Assembly: GCA_003586115.2 (NCBI GenBank)
Contig: QVOM02000070.1
Coordinates: 312,219 to 376,218, forward strand
DNA from: Salvator merianae
Lineage: Eukaryota; Chordata; Lepidosauria; Squamata; Teiidae
Direction: 5' to 3'
DNA length: 64,000 nt
Position numbers and translations under genes: made by a program. Positions 52,801 to 59,685 of the stretch are shown piece by piece. The number at the start of each line of letters is the position of its first letter. The first letter of the stretch is position 1. Below the pieces are notes generated by a model, which did no database searches, had not been told where the DNA came from, and saw nothing but the letters and a program-made list of their open reading frames with translations.

Positions 52801-55614
52801 AACTGTTTCCAAGACAACGTTCTCTACAATGCAGGTTTGGCAGTGCTCAGGATATGCTTAGAGACAAAGCTGTCTTAGATATTCCCTCCATACTAGGGCC
52901 ATCAAGAGAAGACAACTGAATGGAATGACAGATATTTATTCTAAACCTGTTCTTACTACAAGTTCCTTTAAGCTGCATCCCAGGATACTTCCATAGATGG
53001 GTATTGGTTTTGTTTTGTTTTCATCAGCAAGGTTGTGATACAACCACTGGCAATAGTAATGGAAATGCTGTGCAACCCTTCTGGTGTAACTAGAATTTGT
53101 GGCACATTATGCAAAGACTGTTTTTTAGATATCACGACATATTAGTTGTACTGTCTGGCACCTGCTTCTGAGCTGGATGCCTGGTTGCACCAGCTGTCGT
53201 GCTGGTGGACACACAGGTTGATGCTGTAGCAGTCTGGAAGTGTAGACAGCAGGCACAAAAGTCGAGTAAGCAATACCCTGTTTTCTTGCCTTGACCCACA
53301 TTTATTTGGCCATAGAGCTAAAAACAAACAGAAGGACAGCCCACATCCCCTTTCTGATTCTGCTTAAGCGACACTGCAGAAAGGCCGTATGACAGCTTTC
53401 AGATTCAATCAGCATGGTATGAGGGGTGGCTTTGCAGGGCCCATGAATACTTTAGCTATATCCCCATTTGAATGAACGACTTCCAAAAAATTAACAGCAC
53501 TCAGGTTGCACAAAGGGCACCCACAGTATAGGAGACCCCAAAGGCCTTATACTGTAGGAATAAATTTACAGTTCCCTACCCACTCATCTGCCCTGGATCA
53601 AGTCACCCTCTGTCCAACTTCTTCCTACTCCCTGAGCCTAGACTATAAGGTCTCCAGGCAGCCATTATTTTATTTCATCAATCACTTAAGAGCTATTGCA
53701 GACCACATCATGGCAGCAAACTCAGCTTAAGTTAAAAATGGAAGGAGGGGGGAGGAAATACAAGGAGTTATTTAAATATAACATATAAACAGTAGTAAAT
53801 GGAATGCACAACTTAAAATCAACTGTTTTCTTCTTGATTGTAACTGACACTGCCAGGAACTTGATTATAGTATTGCTTTAGGATTTCCACCTAACGGGAG
53901 AATTTTAGGCATCACTTTCACTGATACAAAACAGCACTGAAGAGAAGACTACGAAGGAAATAAATGGGGGAATAGTGGGAAAACCTGAGGAAGTTCTGGG
54001 CAATTCTAGATCCAAAGCAGCCTGAAACTAGTCTAGGCCTCCTAGAAGTAGATTTCTCTGACACCTTCTTCTATACACTGTCTACCCACCTGGATTTGAT
54101 TTGAAATAGTAATTTTCCAGTCATTATGAGTCTACTTGTGGTACGTACTAAATTAAAAAAAGGTTATTTTTTTCTAATGATCCTTGCTTGGTTGCCTACT
54201 ACAACATGGTTACTGTAATGTGAGGTTTTTTAAGATTTTTATGTTATTTATATTGACTTAATTATATGGTTTCTTTGTAAACAACCCAGACGACTTTGGT
54301 TTTCAAGTAGTCTAGAGCAATCTTGTTCCACATTGTTGTTGGGTACCACCAGCTTGTGGCCAGCTCCTGATTGACTGCATGGGCAGCTCCATGAGCACCT
54401 CTATACAGTTTTCTTGGCAGAGATACAGAAGTAGTTTACCATTGCCTACTTCTGGGGAAAGGCTGGGGAATCGAACTGGCAACCCTCTGCTTTCCAGGCA
54501 GTTTGCTCTACCACTGAGCTACAGCCCCTTCCAGATTCCATGGGCACCTCTACGCAGTTTTCTTAGCAAAGATACACAAGTGGTTTGCCATTGTCTACTT
54601 CTGAGGAAAAGCTGAGCTACAGCCACTCCTTCTATTGTCATATTTGTATGCTACCTAATTCCAAGGTCTTGAGGAACCTAAACCCACCCCTTAAAAAGAT
54701 GAAGCATTCCTTAGGATGTGTATGTTATTTTTCATCCCCCCCCCCCAAGATGAGAATACACCTAAGACTTACAGATGAAACGCCTGCTAGCAAGCTGTTT
54801 CCTGTCCTACCATGCAGAAGGCATTCTATAAAGTGTGGCTCACTAGCTGCCACAAATGCTGGAACAGCTTCTGCAAAATGGGATGCAGAACACTCCAGAA
54901 GCTTCAAGGAGATGCCTGCCTATTCTCCCCCTCTCCCTGCATTTAACAAATCATAATAAAGGAGACCCCTCTGGTTGTGCTTGGAAGTTTAGAGGGTTGC
55001 AAAACCCACCTGCTGTTGGTTGGTAGGACCAGCTGAGCGCTGTCTGGCCAACCCCAACCATTATGTTCTTCTGGCCCACAGTGTTCCACAGAATCACCAC
55101 TGTTGCCATTCTGTCCTCAGAGAACACACGAGTAGGAAGAGATCTTACAGATCACCCAGTCAAATGCCCTGCTCAGTGCAGGAATCAATAGCTGGTTGTT
55201 GATAACGCAGCCTTCCTTTAGATGCAGGCAACTCCACCCTACTGCACACTTTTACAAAGTGACCCTTTTCAGGCCCTCACAGTTCTCCCTCTGCCTTGTT
55301 TCCTCCAGGTGATGCACTGGGATGGGTCGATGTTCCGAGACGTCCAGCAAATGCCATCCCGAGGCTCCATGGTCTTCCAGCCGCTGACCATCGCTGGCTA
55401 CCGCTACGCCTTTCTCGGCAACGACTTCTCCTTCAGCAAAGTGTACCTCTACGACCCCATCACGGGGCTCTTCCAGCACTTCCAGGAGCTGAACGCCCAG
55501 GCCCCGCGCTCCTTTGCCCACCTCAGCGTTAACAACCAAGAATTCCTGATTGTCTCCAGCTTCAAGGGTAGCATGCACATCTACCGACATGTCATCATTG
55601 ACCAGAGTGCCTGA
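26755..55614 (+). CDS. LGI4: LGI-family secreted LRR/EPTP protein, best fit LGI4; nine exons
   Basis: The spliced CDS joins 26755-26936, 29018-29089, 31612-31683, 36176-36247, 43615-43686, 46430-46599, 48113-48277, 51301-51809 and 55309-55614. Every intron is GT-AG and the phase is continuous, giving 539 aa. Order: signal peptide (about 1-27), LRRNT cysteine cap (C31, C35, C37, C44), four 24-residue LRRs (61-156), LRRCT cap (C166, C168, C189, C210), then an EPTP beta-propeller (about 215-539). Known of the family: LGI proteins are secreted and bind ADAM22-group receptors; mammalian LGI4 is a Schwann-cell signal needed for peripheral myelination. LGI4 is preferred over LGI1 because the length is close to human LGI4 (537 aa), the short LGI1 insertion before the PHLIL motif is absent, and residues such as WDGSMFR and QRTDIP resemble LGI4 as I recall it. 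The overall backbone is still quite LGI1-like, so the family is near certain and the paralogue probable. No frameshift or internal stop was seen. Confidence 0.85.
27632..27702. repeat. (TG)n followed by (AC)n microsatellites
   Basis: A TG run (about 27632-27657) and an AC run (27688-27702) lie about 30 bp apart and are complementary, so they could form a hairpin. Confidence 0.8.
28244..28415 (-). mobile_element. Decayed tRNA-derived SINE-like fragment
   Basis: Has GAAGTGGTTTGCTGTCACCT, then GACTGAACCTGTGACTTTC and CTTTCCAGACAATTGCTCC, in the order of the SINE at 54340-54530. Confidence 0.4.
29018..29089 (+). CDS. LGI4: LGI4 exon 2: leucine-rich repeat 1
   Basis: A 72-nt phase 2-2 exon between a pyrimidine-rich CAG acceptor (ending 29017) and a GTAAGG donor (29090). 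It encodes one 24-residue LRR whose core [12 protein letters not shown] closely matches the first LRR of LGI proteins. The one-repeat-per-exon, 72-nt layout is characteristic of LGI genes. Residues about 61-84. Confidence 0.95.
29598..29631. repeat. (GATA)n microsatellite
   Basis: Several perfect AGAT/GATA units preceded by degenerate TATA/GATA sequence. Confidence 0.9.
30203..30335. mobile_element. Palindromic MITE
   Basis: CTCCACTGGGTCTTATTCC at the left is complementary to GGAATAAGACCCAATGTGG at the right. GAATATATCCTGGAATA and GGGATATATCCTGGAATA continue the pairing. Same family as 205-384. Confidence 0.65.
30540..31000 (+). repeat. Old interspersed repeat, LINE-like, class not certain
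   Basis: Contains phrases common to dispersed squamate repeats: GAAGACTATTCCAGAGAGTG, GGGCCTTGTACGCCAAAG, CTTGAATCTG.CC, GGCAACCAATGCAGGTGC and GGGCAGCCCCAC. Confidence 0.45.
31612..31683 (+). CDS. LGI4: LGI4 exon 3: leucine-rich repeat 2
   Basis: A 72-nt phase 2-2 exon with a C-rich tract and TAG acceptor (ending 31611) and a GTGAGT donor (31684). It encodes an LRR containing [15 protein letters not shown], a good match to the second LGI repeat (LGI1 and LGI4 have similar DDAF.GL.HL motifs). Residues about 85-108. The short flanking ORFs in other frames are shadows. Confidence 0.95.
31807..31839. repeat. (GAT)n microsatellite
   Basis: About eleven perfect GAT units, 120 bp downstream of exon 3. 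Confidence 0.95.
33000..33300. mobile_element. Palindromic MITE fragments
   Basis: Begins with CCCTTTCTGCACAGGGCCTT, GGAATAGGGGCCTGCCATTT and ACTAGTGTAGACCAC as in the 205-384 family. It then passes into the family of 7840-8470 (ACTTGGCTGGCTCCC, TTTGCCAGATGTGAAGG). Confidence 0.5.
33925..34060 (+). mobile_element. tRNA-SINE remnant
   Basis: TTGCTTTGCATGCAGGACTT followed by CAGGCTCGATCCAAGG resembles the anticodon arm and B box of tRNA-derived SINEs. No A box is evident. Confidence 0.35.
35150..35820 (-). mobile_element. Possible LTR-retroelement remnant
   Basis: Read on the minus strand, it has an acidic/proline-rich frame around 35588-35812 ([20 protein letters not shown]) of the type seen near squamate LTR elements, then AT-poor sequence. 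A GCAATAAAGCTTGT motif lies on the plus strand. No LTR pair or pol domain was found, so this is tentative. Confidence 0.3.
36176..36247 (+). CDS. LGI4: LGI4 exon 4: leucine-rich repeat 3
   Basis: A 72-nt phase 2-2 exon between a TTGCAG acceptor and a GTGAGT donor. It encodes [18 protein letters not shown] and the end of the third LRR. The FIE.N...IS...FRGL pattern is diagnostic of this exon across the LGI family, and the SKNA variant resembles LGI4. Residues about 109-132. The 7.4-kb intron that follows carries the amplified hAT element. Confidence 0.95.
36540..37030. mobile_element. Palindromic MITE with long arms
   Basis: Segment 36714-36778 (CTTCACATCTGCTGGCAGC... through GCCAACCAAGTGTGC) is complementary to 36807-36869 (GCACTTGGTTGGC... 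through ACCAGCAGATGTGAAG). An ATTC-type short stem flanks it (CTGGCAATGATGCCAG). Confidence 0.65.
37261..37288. repeat. (ATTC)n microsatellite
   Basis: Seven perfect CATT/ATTC units. Confidence 0.95.
37410..37735 (+). mobile_element. Two tandem CR1-like 3' ends
   Basis: Two copies about 170 bp apart share GCTCAAGTCCTGCTGGTGGG (first copy ACTCAAG...), GAGA.CAGACTGCTG, CTAGATGG and CCAGTGG.G.ACTT. Tails TTATGTTCTTATG and TTATATTCTTAAT match the 8-mer TTCTTATG tail of this family. Confidence 0.6.
38048..38330. mobile_element. GTTC-rich palindromic MITE
   Basis: Begins TAAAGATGAGCAAG; the interior has GGTTCAAACTTGAACC, GATTCAAATCAAACC and GTTTGAACTGAA. The right end is unclear because it meets another fragment. 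Confidence 0.55.
38340..38535. repeat. Inverted-repeat transposon fragment
   Basis: TCTCATGTATAATGTGCAC (38455-38473) is the exact complement of GTGCACATTATACATGAGA (38511-38529). A related TCTCACATATAATGTGCAT lies at about 38363. It looks like the end region of a DNA transposon of unassigned family. Confidence 0.5.
39780..40085. mobile_element. MITE of the 19.0-19.4 kb family
   Basis: Same motif order as 19080-19420: GTTTGCACCTTCTTCTG, GCAGCAGCTGGACATTTCC, GTGAGTGCTGGAAGCC, GTGAGGTCTGTTCTA, AAGTGCGAACAGGCCCC. Confidence 0.5.
40409..40693. repeat. Two diverged array units at the left edge
   Basis: Each begins with a strong hairpin (CTAGGCTGTCAGCGC paired with GCGCTGACAGCCTAG) at 40409-40440 and 40547-40578, 138 bp apart. 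The second passes into sequence close to the core unit, so similarity to the core rises from left to right. Confidence 0.8.
40694..42878. repeat. Tandem array: 15 units of 145-147 bp
   Basis: Units begin with CAGTCTGTCATCAGACTGAC at 40694, 40841, 40987, 41132, 41277, 41422, 41568, 41713, 41859, 42005, 42151, 42297, 42443, 42589 and 42734; a sixteenth partial start is at 42879. By eye the core units are identical except for the C run (9-11 C) before each start. Units at 42589 and 42734 share a C-to-T change (CTGTGGCGGG), and the last has TTTTTACC and CTTCCGATGG variants. Each unit holds about ten CpGs and two hairpins: CAGTCTGTCA/TGACAGACTG, and a long one centred on the GACCTTTTTG loop. Confidence 0.95.
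43615..43686 (+). CDS. LGI4: LGI4 exon 5: leucine-rich repeat 4
   Basis: A 72-nt phase 2-2 exon between a pyrimidine-rich ACAG acceptor and a GTGAGT donor. It encodes [20 protein letters not shown] and the start of the next turn. LGI4 and LGI1 both have LANN.L.TLP...F.GLD here; the LFRGLDAL form is LGI4-like. Residues about 133-156. It lies 488 bp downstream of the tandem-array transposon. Confidence 0.95.
43768..43926. mobile_element. Palindromic MITE
   Basis: ACTGGCTGGTATACTGGACC near the left end is complementary to GGTCCAGTATACTGGCCAGT at the right end, with AGCAAGCATACTAG / CTAGTACATTTGCT continuing inward. Confidence 0.65.
44008..44199. mobile_element. Long-arm palindromic MITE
   Basis: Arms of about 85-90 bp are complementary along their whole length: GCAGCAGCCCATGGCTTTAA with TTAAAGCCACGGGCTGCCGC, GGGAAGTGTGTGATC with GATTACACACTTCC, and GGGCCTCCGTAC with GTATGGAGGCCC. 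A related, shorter element is at 58790-58925. Confidence 0.7.
44628..44985. mobile_element. Palindromic hAT-type MITE (TAGAGATGTGC ends)
   Basis: Begins TAGAGATGTGCGTGAACGAA and ends TTTGCACATCTCTA. The interior has TTTGATTCC / GGAATCAAA-type inverted motifs. 8-bp flanks match at 5 of 8. Confidence 0.65.
46430..46599 (+). CDS. LGI4: LGI4 exon 6: LRR C-terminal cysteine cap
   Basis: A 170-nt exon entering in phase 2 and leaving in phase 1 at a GTACGT donor. It encodes [20 protein letters not shown], then two further cysteines at 189 and 210, making the four-cysteine LRRCT cap that closes the LRR solenoid. The sequence NRT at residue 196 is a potential N-glycosylation site. The [16 protein letters not shown] block is one of the most conserved parts of the family. 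Confidence 0.96.
46655..47275 (+). mobile_element. L2-type LINE 3' end
   Basis: GAGTTGCACTGGCTCCGTCC, AAGTATCTGAAGGAGTTTCC and CTAGAAACAGGGCTTTCTTC follow the usual order of L2 ORF C-terminus and 3' UTR. It ends with GGCAGTATAGAAATTCTATA and AATAAAATAAATAATG. Confidence 0.65.
47610..48035 (+). mobile_element. CR1 LINE 3' end
   Basis: CR1 3' region in order: AGGAGGGCCACCAAAATGGT, GGCTGGACAGGCATCTGTCT, GAGGTCCCTTCCAACTCTAT, ending with the ATTCTATG tail. The tail ends about 78 bp before exon 7. Confidence 0.95.
48113..48277 (+). CDS. LGI4: LGI4 exon 7: first EPTP segment
   Basis: A 165-nt phase 1-1 exon (residues about 214-268) between a CTGACAG acceptor and a GTGAGG donor. It encodes the link from the LRR domain to the propeller and the first EPTP repeat (SLSVETF, then [15 protein letters not shown]). 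LGI4 has AQPFAGRC at the same place as I recall it. A CR1 tail ends about 80 bp upstream of its acceptor, so branch point and polypyrimidine tract must fit in the remaining unique sequence. Confidence 0.95.
48912..49356. mobile_element. hAT-like element with a single internal unit (445 bp)
   Basis: Perfect 8-bp target duplication TTCCCATT (48904-48911 and 49357-49364). Ends TAGGGATGTGCACGAAG and TTTGTGCACATCCCTA match those of 40247-43127. The interior has a perfect 32-bp palindrome at 49082-49113 (half-site CTAGTCTGTCAGTGCG), the counterpart of the array hairpin, and an ATCAACGCGAAGGGA / TCCCTTCGCATTGAT hairpin, each once. Confidence 0.85.
50030..50405. mobile_element. Probable MITE
   Basis: Contains CCATAGCAACGTCCAAACC, CAGACATTGCCATGGTGAT and the paired GTGATCCAGCTGCTG / CAGCTGGATCAC. 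Compositionally like the 11.9 and 39.8 kb elements. Confidence 0.4.
50757..51165. mobile_element. Large imperfect palindrome (about 400 bp) before exon 8
   Basis: Arms of about 170-180 bp face each other. Paired examples: TATGATTATAGGCTATGATT with AATCATAGCCTATAACCATA, CAGTTTGGAGGTGG with CCACCTCCAAACC, GATCTCTGCAGA with TCTGCAGAGAAA, and GCATAGAAAG with CTTCTATGAT. The loop region is near 50945-50975. No named family was recognised. Confidence 0.7.
51301..51809 (+). CDS. LGI4: LGI4 exon 8: central EPTP propeller
   Basis: A 509-nt exon entering in phase 1 and ending in phase 0 at a GTGAGG donor (residues about 269-438). It holds several EPTP repeats: [13 protein letters not shown] (about 287-299), RKPNDIEVF (320-328), [13 protein letters not shown] (340-352), then [19 protein letters not shown] and the [12 protein letters not shown] segment. 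N346 in NTT is a potential N-glycosylation site. The domain is the receptor-binding propeller of the family. An open frame continues past the donor to a stop at 51881, but that tail (LVRNTNKSC...) does not match the family and is intronic. Confidence 0.96.
52530..52680 (+). mobile_element. LINE 3' tail fragment
   Basis: CCAGGGTTATTATGAAAATA, CACTGCCCTGAACCTCATGA and AAAGGCAGAACATAAAAATA followed by AATAAACC resemble common squamate LINE 3' UTR ends (GGGTTGTTGTGAGGATAAAA type). Confidence 0.5.
54340..54640 (-). mobile_element. tRNA-derived SINE, one full head and a tandem partial copy
   Basis: On the minus strand, 54466-54530 reads as a tRNA-like head: GGGGCTGTAGCTCAGTGGTA (A-box region) and later GTTGCCAGTTCGATTCCC (B box). 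The adjacent CATGGGCACCTCTACGCAGT and GTGGTTTGCCATTGTCTACT repeat the upstream segment, giving a second incomplete unit. It is not a tRNA gene: the context and body are SINE-like. Confidence 0.7.
55309..55614 (+). CDS. LGI4: LGI4 exon 9: last EPTP repeats and stop
   Basis: Terminal coding exon of 306 nt, phase 0 at its CCTCCAG acceptor, ending with TGA at 55612-55614 (residues 439-539). It encodes [19 protein letters not shown], the last propeller blades and the family-typical end HVIIDQSA (others end HxxIDLSA). From memory LGI1-3 carry this region in one 3' exon with the preceding blades, while LGI4 has an extra intron here, which supports the LGI4 call. The exon is GC-rich (many C/G third positions) relative to exons 7 and 8. 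Confidence 0.96.
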   Translation: MMHWDGSMFRDVQQMPSRGSMVFQPLTIAGYRYAFLGNDFSFSKVYLYDPITGLFQHFQELNAQAPRSFAHLSVNNQEFLIVSSFKGSMHIYRHVIIDQSA

Positions 55615-57120
55615 GAGCTTGGTGACGGTGGTGGGACTGGGGGTGTCGAGTATACAGGGCAGCCCTCGTGGGGAGAGGAAGGGCAGGAGCAGAGCCAGCC
55701 CCTGGAGGAAACGAAGTGCTACAGGCATCCACTAGGGGGCAGCACTGGAAGCAGATGCTGTTGAGAGTGCAGTTCTCCAGTGATGCAAGGATGGAGAGGA
55801 CTGGTAACAGCTGGGCAGGAGGTGGAAGCCAGGCAACTGAAGAGCCATATTCAGGTCACAAGCATGTGATATGAACAGTAGGCAGGAGAATCAACAAAAT
55901 GCTTTTTTTTTAAAAAAAAATCCCCCAGAGATCCTTTGGTTACCAGATATGGCAGGGCCAGAGGCTCATGAACTCTGATGTAGAACCAAACTGAATATTC
56001 GCACAGCTGAGCACATGCAGGTTTGGAGGTGAAGACCATGTCTAGAATTGCTCCAAATCCTGCTGCCAACCAGTCATTTCCTCCCACTTGAGAGTGGATA
56101 CTTTTCTTTTTAACCTCTTGCCATAACTTGGATGAAGATTACAGAATTGCATTTTCTCTCCACTTTTATTATTTTTAGGAGTACAGTGGAACCAATTATC
56201 CATTATTTTTTCCCCCTTCCCAACAATCACTTGCTTATTTTGCTACAATTTCCTTTCCTTTGATACTGCATGACATTTGCGTAATCCAGGCACAGAAAGC
56301 TGCACTATTATATCCACATGCCTGGGATTAAGCGCCCCTGAAATGAATGGAACTTGTGTTGAGGAGGCAGGTGTCATTCATTTCACAACACTTGCACCAG
56401 TCACAGCAAAGTCCCAGTCGAGGTTTTCAGTGAAAACAAGGGGCCCAGGACTCATATGTGCACGAGAACTGATAATCTTGCTGCCTCTGATAGAATTTAC
56501 TACTAAAAGTACTGCATAAAAAGACGGTTGCAACAATCAATTACTGGATTGCATCAAATGTGTTTTAATGGCCATTTCCAGTCTTACAGATATTTTTTAC
56601 AATTTTAGGCACCACGCAGTGTCAGTTTCTTAAAGCACAACTAAAGCACAAGCTTAACTTTAAGCGCATAACCAATCCCCACTAATCTTGATGGGGGCAA
56701 AAAATAAAACAAAGGCTTACAAAAGGACACAGGGTAGGTCAGACTCATTGGTAGGATGGGTGGGCAGAAGAGAATACAGAACTGCAACAAGTTCTAGAGG
56801 GATTGGGCTGGAAGCTGAGATGTGCCGGGTGGGACTAAGTGAAGCATTTAATCCTTTACCTGTATATACCCAGCATGTTATTTAAATCGGCAATTTCCTT
56901 CCAGTAGTGGGCAGCACAAAGCTTCCAGGGATACATGCTAATGTATTTATCCCTTTTTACTGGAAATGTGAGGATATGGAGCTGGGATGGCCTGGGTTGA
57001 GAACAGCAAGTGGACGATTCTCCAAGTCAGACTGATATCCTCTTCTGCCCCCCATTCAAGAAGTGGGACCCCACAGCCTATGACCACTGTAAATAAATAA
57101 ACAAATAAATTGTTTGTGAG
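55615..57120 (+). other. Probable LGI4 3' UTR
   Basis: This stretch after the stop codon contains no clear interspersed repeat, unlike most of the window, and ends at a cluster of AATAAA hexamers. It includes a T-run/A-run at about 55905-55920. The extent is inferred from the polyadenylation signals only. Confidence 0.45.
57092..57109 (+). terminator. Candidate LGI4 polyadenylation signal cluster
   Basis: Overlapping AATAAA hexamers start at 57092 and 57096, with another a few bases later. They are followed by a GT-rich stretch (TTGTTTGTGAG), the expected downstream element. An earlier AATAAA at 56703 is an alternative with a weaker downstream context. Confidence 0.45.
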
Positions 57121-57247
57121 TTCTGGAGTACTAATTATTTGTTCTGGATCAGATTCTCAGCATGCTAAATGGAAGCATGGCCAGGTAACAGGATGCATAT
57201 GTTAGTTCAACTGTACCACTATTATCATGGCAGACTGAACTGGGAAC

Positions 57248-57744
57248 TAGAGGTGTGCCAAACCAGTTTGGTTCATTAGCAGTTCAAGCAAATTGTGGTG
57301 TTCGCAAGATTCAGATGCAAACCAAACCACCATGCAAATCAAACTAAGGCTGCGTTCAGACACAGTGAAAGGGGTGCCTCAGAGGCATCTCAGAGACAGT
57401 AGTATGTGGCCCTTGTGTTCCAAACCTTCTCTCATCCCCCTTTTCTAGCACAGAATGTTTAGGAGAGTGGGAAGGGACAGACTGGTTTGTGAACAATCCA
57501 ACCTCGAAGCTGTCTCTGAGCTGCCTCAGAGGTACTTTTTTTTTATTGTGTCTGATCACAACCTAAACCAAGAGGTGTTCTAATGAACTAAGCGAGCCAC
57601 AGCAAACCAAGAGCAGTTCGCATGTTTTGAACTGAATGCAAACCAAAGACAGTTTGGAAAAAAAATTCTGAATTGAATACAAATCAAGGGTAGTTCAGTT
57701 TCATTCAAACCACACCACTAAATTTCAGTTTGTGCACATCTCTA
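57248..57744. mobile_element. hAT-type MITE containing a second nested MITE
   Basis: Ends TAGAGGTGTGCCAAACC and GTTTGTGCACATCTCTA. Flanks CTGGGAAC (57240-57247) and GTGGGAAC (57745-57752) match at 7 of 8. Inside, about 57349-57564, a different palindrome is inserted (GTTCAGACACAGTGAAA with TTATTGTGTCTGATC, GCCTCAGAGGCATCTC with GAGCTGCCTCAGAGG). Confidence 0.75.
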
Positions 57745-58780
57745 GTGGGAACATGTCAAGTATAGAACAAAATGTTTTAGATGTTCTGATGGAACACTTG
57801 GAGCTTTCTAAACGTTCTGCCCATTGGAACAATTGGAGGGGCCTGTTCTGAGTTTTCTGTTCCCTACGAAGGCTCTGGGGATCCCAGAGTATTGGGTAAG
57901 CTTCAATTATATCCTGCCTATCACTCATCTCATGAAAGAATTGGCTGATTGGATTGTTTAAAAAAGCAAAATAAATTTCTTCAATCTCTCCTCCTTTCAA
58001 AGTAGCCTACAAAATGGGACCCAGAACAACAGGCACGTTCTGAATCAAAATTCAGAAGAGGCCCTCCTTGGAAAAAGAGTGTTTTGTTCCAAATCCAGAA
58101 CACTCAAAATGTCCTTTTCTAATACATAATGTTTTCAGCTTAGAACATTTTGCACATCCTTAGGTTGGACGCTTTATGAAGTCAGCGGGAAAGGAAAAAA
58201 ACCCCATTAATCTGAAGATTGCCACATGCCGCTTGGCAGTTTTCTCTTGGCTTCAGCTGTTTAAAAGGAGCTCAGCTTGATCGGTTCAAAGACCCATCAC
58301 AGACAGCAATCTTGTTCCCACGCTACCCCCCCAGATCTCTATAGGAAACCAATTTGGAAGACAGTGTTACAATAGCTCTCTTAACTCAAGATTCCCAGTA
58401 AATGGCATATAAAGGCATGCTTGCTTGCTTCTAACGCAGAGCAGTATAAAAGCATCTGGAAGGGCGAAACGCTTTGTTCTTGATGAAATGCTTTGCTTTA
58501 GTTGGAAAGCTCCAAATTACTCCACACAGCCCATTTTGTTGCCAGGCACTGGCATGCAAGCTCATCTACCTCTGCAAAGATTTGTTCTTTTTAAAAAAAA
58601 ATCTTTATAAGATTTATAACCAGCTGAAGCTATTCCTAGAGAACAACCACCTTGGTACATCTGCTGGCAACCTCCAGATCTGACTTCTGCAACATGCTTT
58701 ATTGTGGACTTAGTGATATATAGCCCAGAAATTGCAGTTAAGGGCAAATATGTTCTTTAGGGGAACCTTAAGAGAGCATA
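57745..58780. other. Intergenic; nothing recognised
   Basis: No gene or repeat identified. Confidence 0.35.
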
Positions 58781-58784
58781 TTAC

Positions 58785-58925
58785 CAGCAGTGTTTGGCAG
58801 CTTTACGCCTGGGTGTTCGTGCCCTGCGCGAAGCATGCCATGGCTGTTCGTGGGGCCTCCGTACTGCCTCAGCAGGTCGCTTCGCACAGGGTGTGAACAA
58901 CCGGGCTTAAAGCCACCAAATGCCA
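58785..58925. mobile_element. Palindromic MITE
   Basis: GGCAGCTTTACGCCTGGGTG is complementary to the right end region CCGGGCTTAAAGCC; TGCGCGAAGC pairs with GCTTCGCAC. Related to 44008-44199. Confidence 0.5.
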
Positions 58926-59685
58926 CTGCAAATTACTCCACTTTCAAAAACACTCCATATCTGCCTATACGTTTCTGGGGAAAATAGAAATGCTAATGAT
59001 TCCCTATTAAATCTTAAAGAGTCTTGGGCCTAGAGTACTAGAGTGCCACCAGCTTCAGAACTCCCACAGTGTGCTTAATGCCTTGGGAGAAGCTCACCTA
59101 TGGTTGCTTCTAGCTATTGAGGAGATGATCTGAGAACAGGCTTTTCCTATGGTTCCCCAAAGTTCTAGAATGAATTCCCTAAAAATGAGAGAACTTCCGT
59201 AACTAAGAGACCAGCTATACCCGACTTTTAATCCACCTTCAGAATGACTGAACACATCAGCAAAGTGGCAGATCATTTTCTTTCAGGAGTATATGATTTT
59301 TCTCAGTCAGATAATGCAAAAGGAAAACTGCTAGTCACTTTGCTGATATATTCTCTCATGCTGAACGTGGATTGAATGTGGATTAAAACTTAGCTAAGCC
59401 TTTCAGTATTCTAAAGAGTACTTAAGATGTATGTTGTCCAGAAAGACTTTGACCAGTACTTAATCTACCACAGTGCAGTTTATTTTTAGCACTGCTTTAT
59501 TGCGTGCATGTTCTTTTTTGTTCTATAAACTATCTAGAAACATCTGCATTTAGTAGAAAACAAGTGATATAAGCCCACAAGCCAAACCTCCTTCAAATCT
59601 CTGAGAAGGAGAAACACTACTTCATACTGAGCTGCCAGGAGTAACTCTTTCCAGAAGCTCAAAGTCCAAACTTTCCTTCACATCC
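58926..59685. other. Intergenic; nothing recognised
   Basis: No gene or repeat identified. Confidence 0.35.

Larger units (their letters stand above)
51810..55308 (+). other. LGI4 intron 8
   Basis: Contains a LINE-type 3' tail (52555-52680), a tRNA-SINE pair (54340-54640) and a poly-C tract (54738-54747). About 51880-52550 and 52700-54330 are unassigned. Confidence 0.7.

Noticed and set aside
54466..54530. tRNA-like sequence on the minus strand
   Set aside because: It has A- and B-box-like motifs but is embedded in SINE body sequence with a partial tandem copy, so it is a SINE head and not a tRNA gene.
26755..55614. Assignment to LGI1
   Set aside because: LGI1 is very strongly conserved among vertebrates. 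This protein differs at too many positions, lacks the short LGI1 insertion and is about 18 residues shorter than human LGI1.
55252..55728. 158-codon minus-strand frame opposite LGI4 exon 9
   Set aside because: It is the antisense shadow of the GC-rich coding exon.
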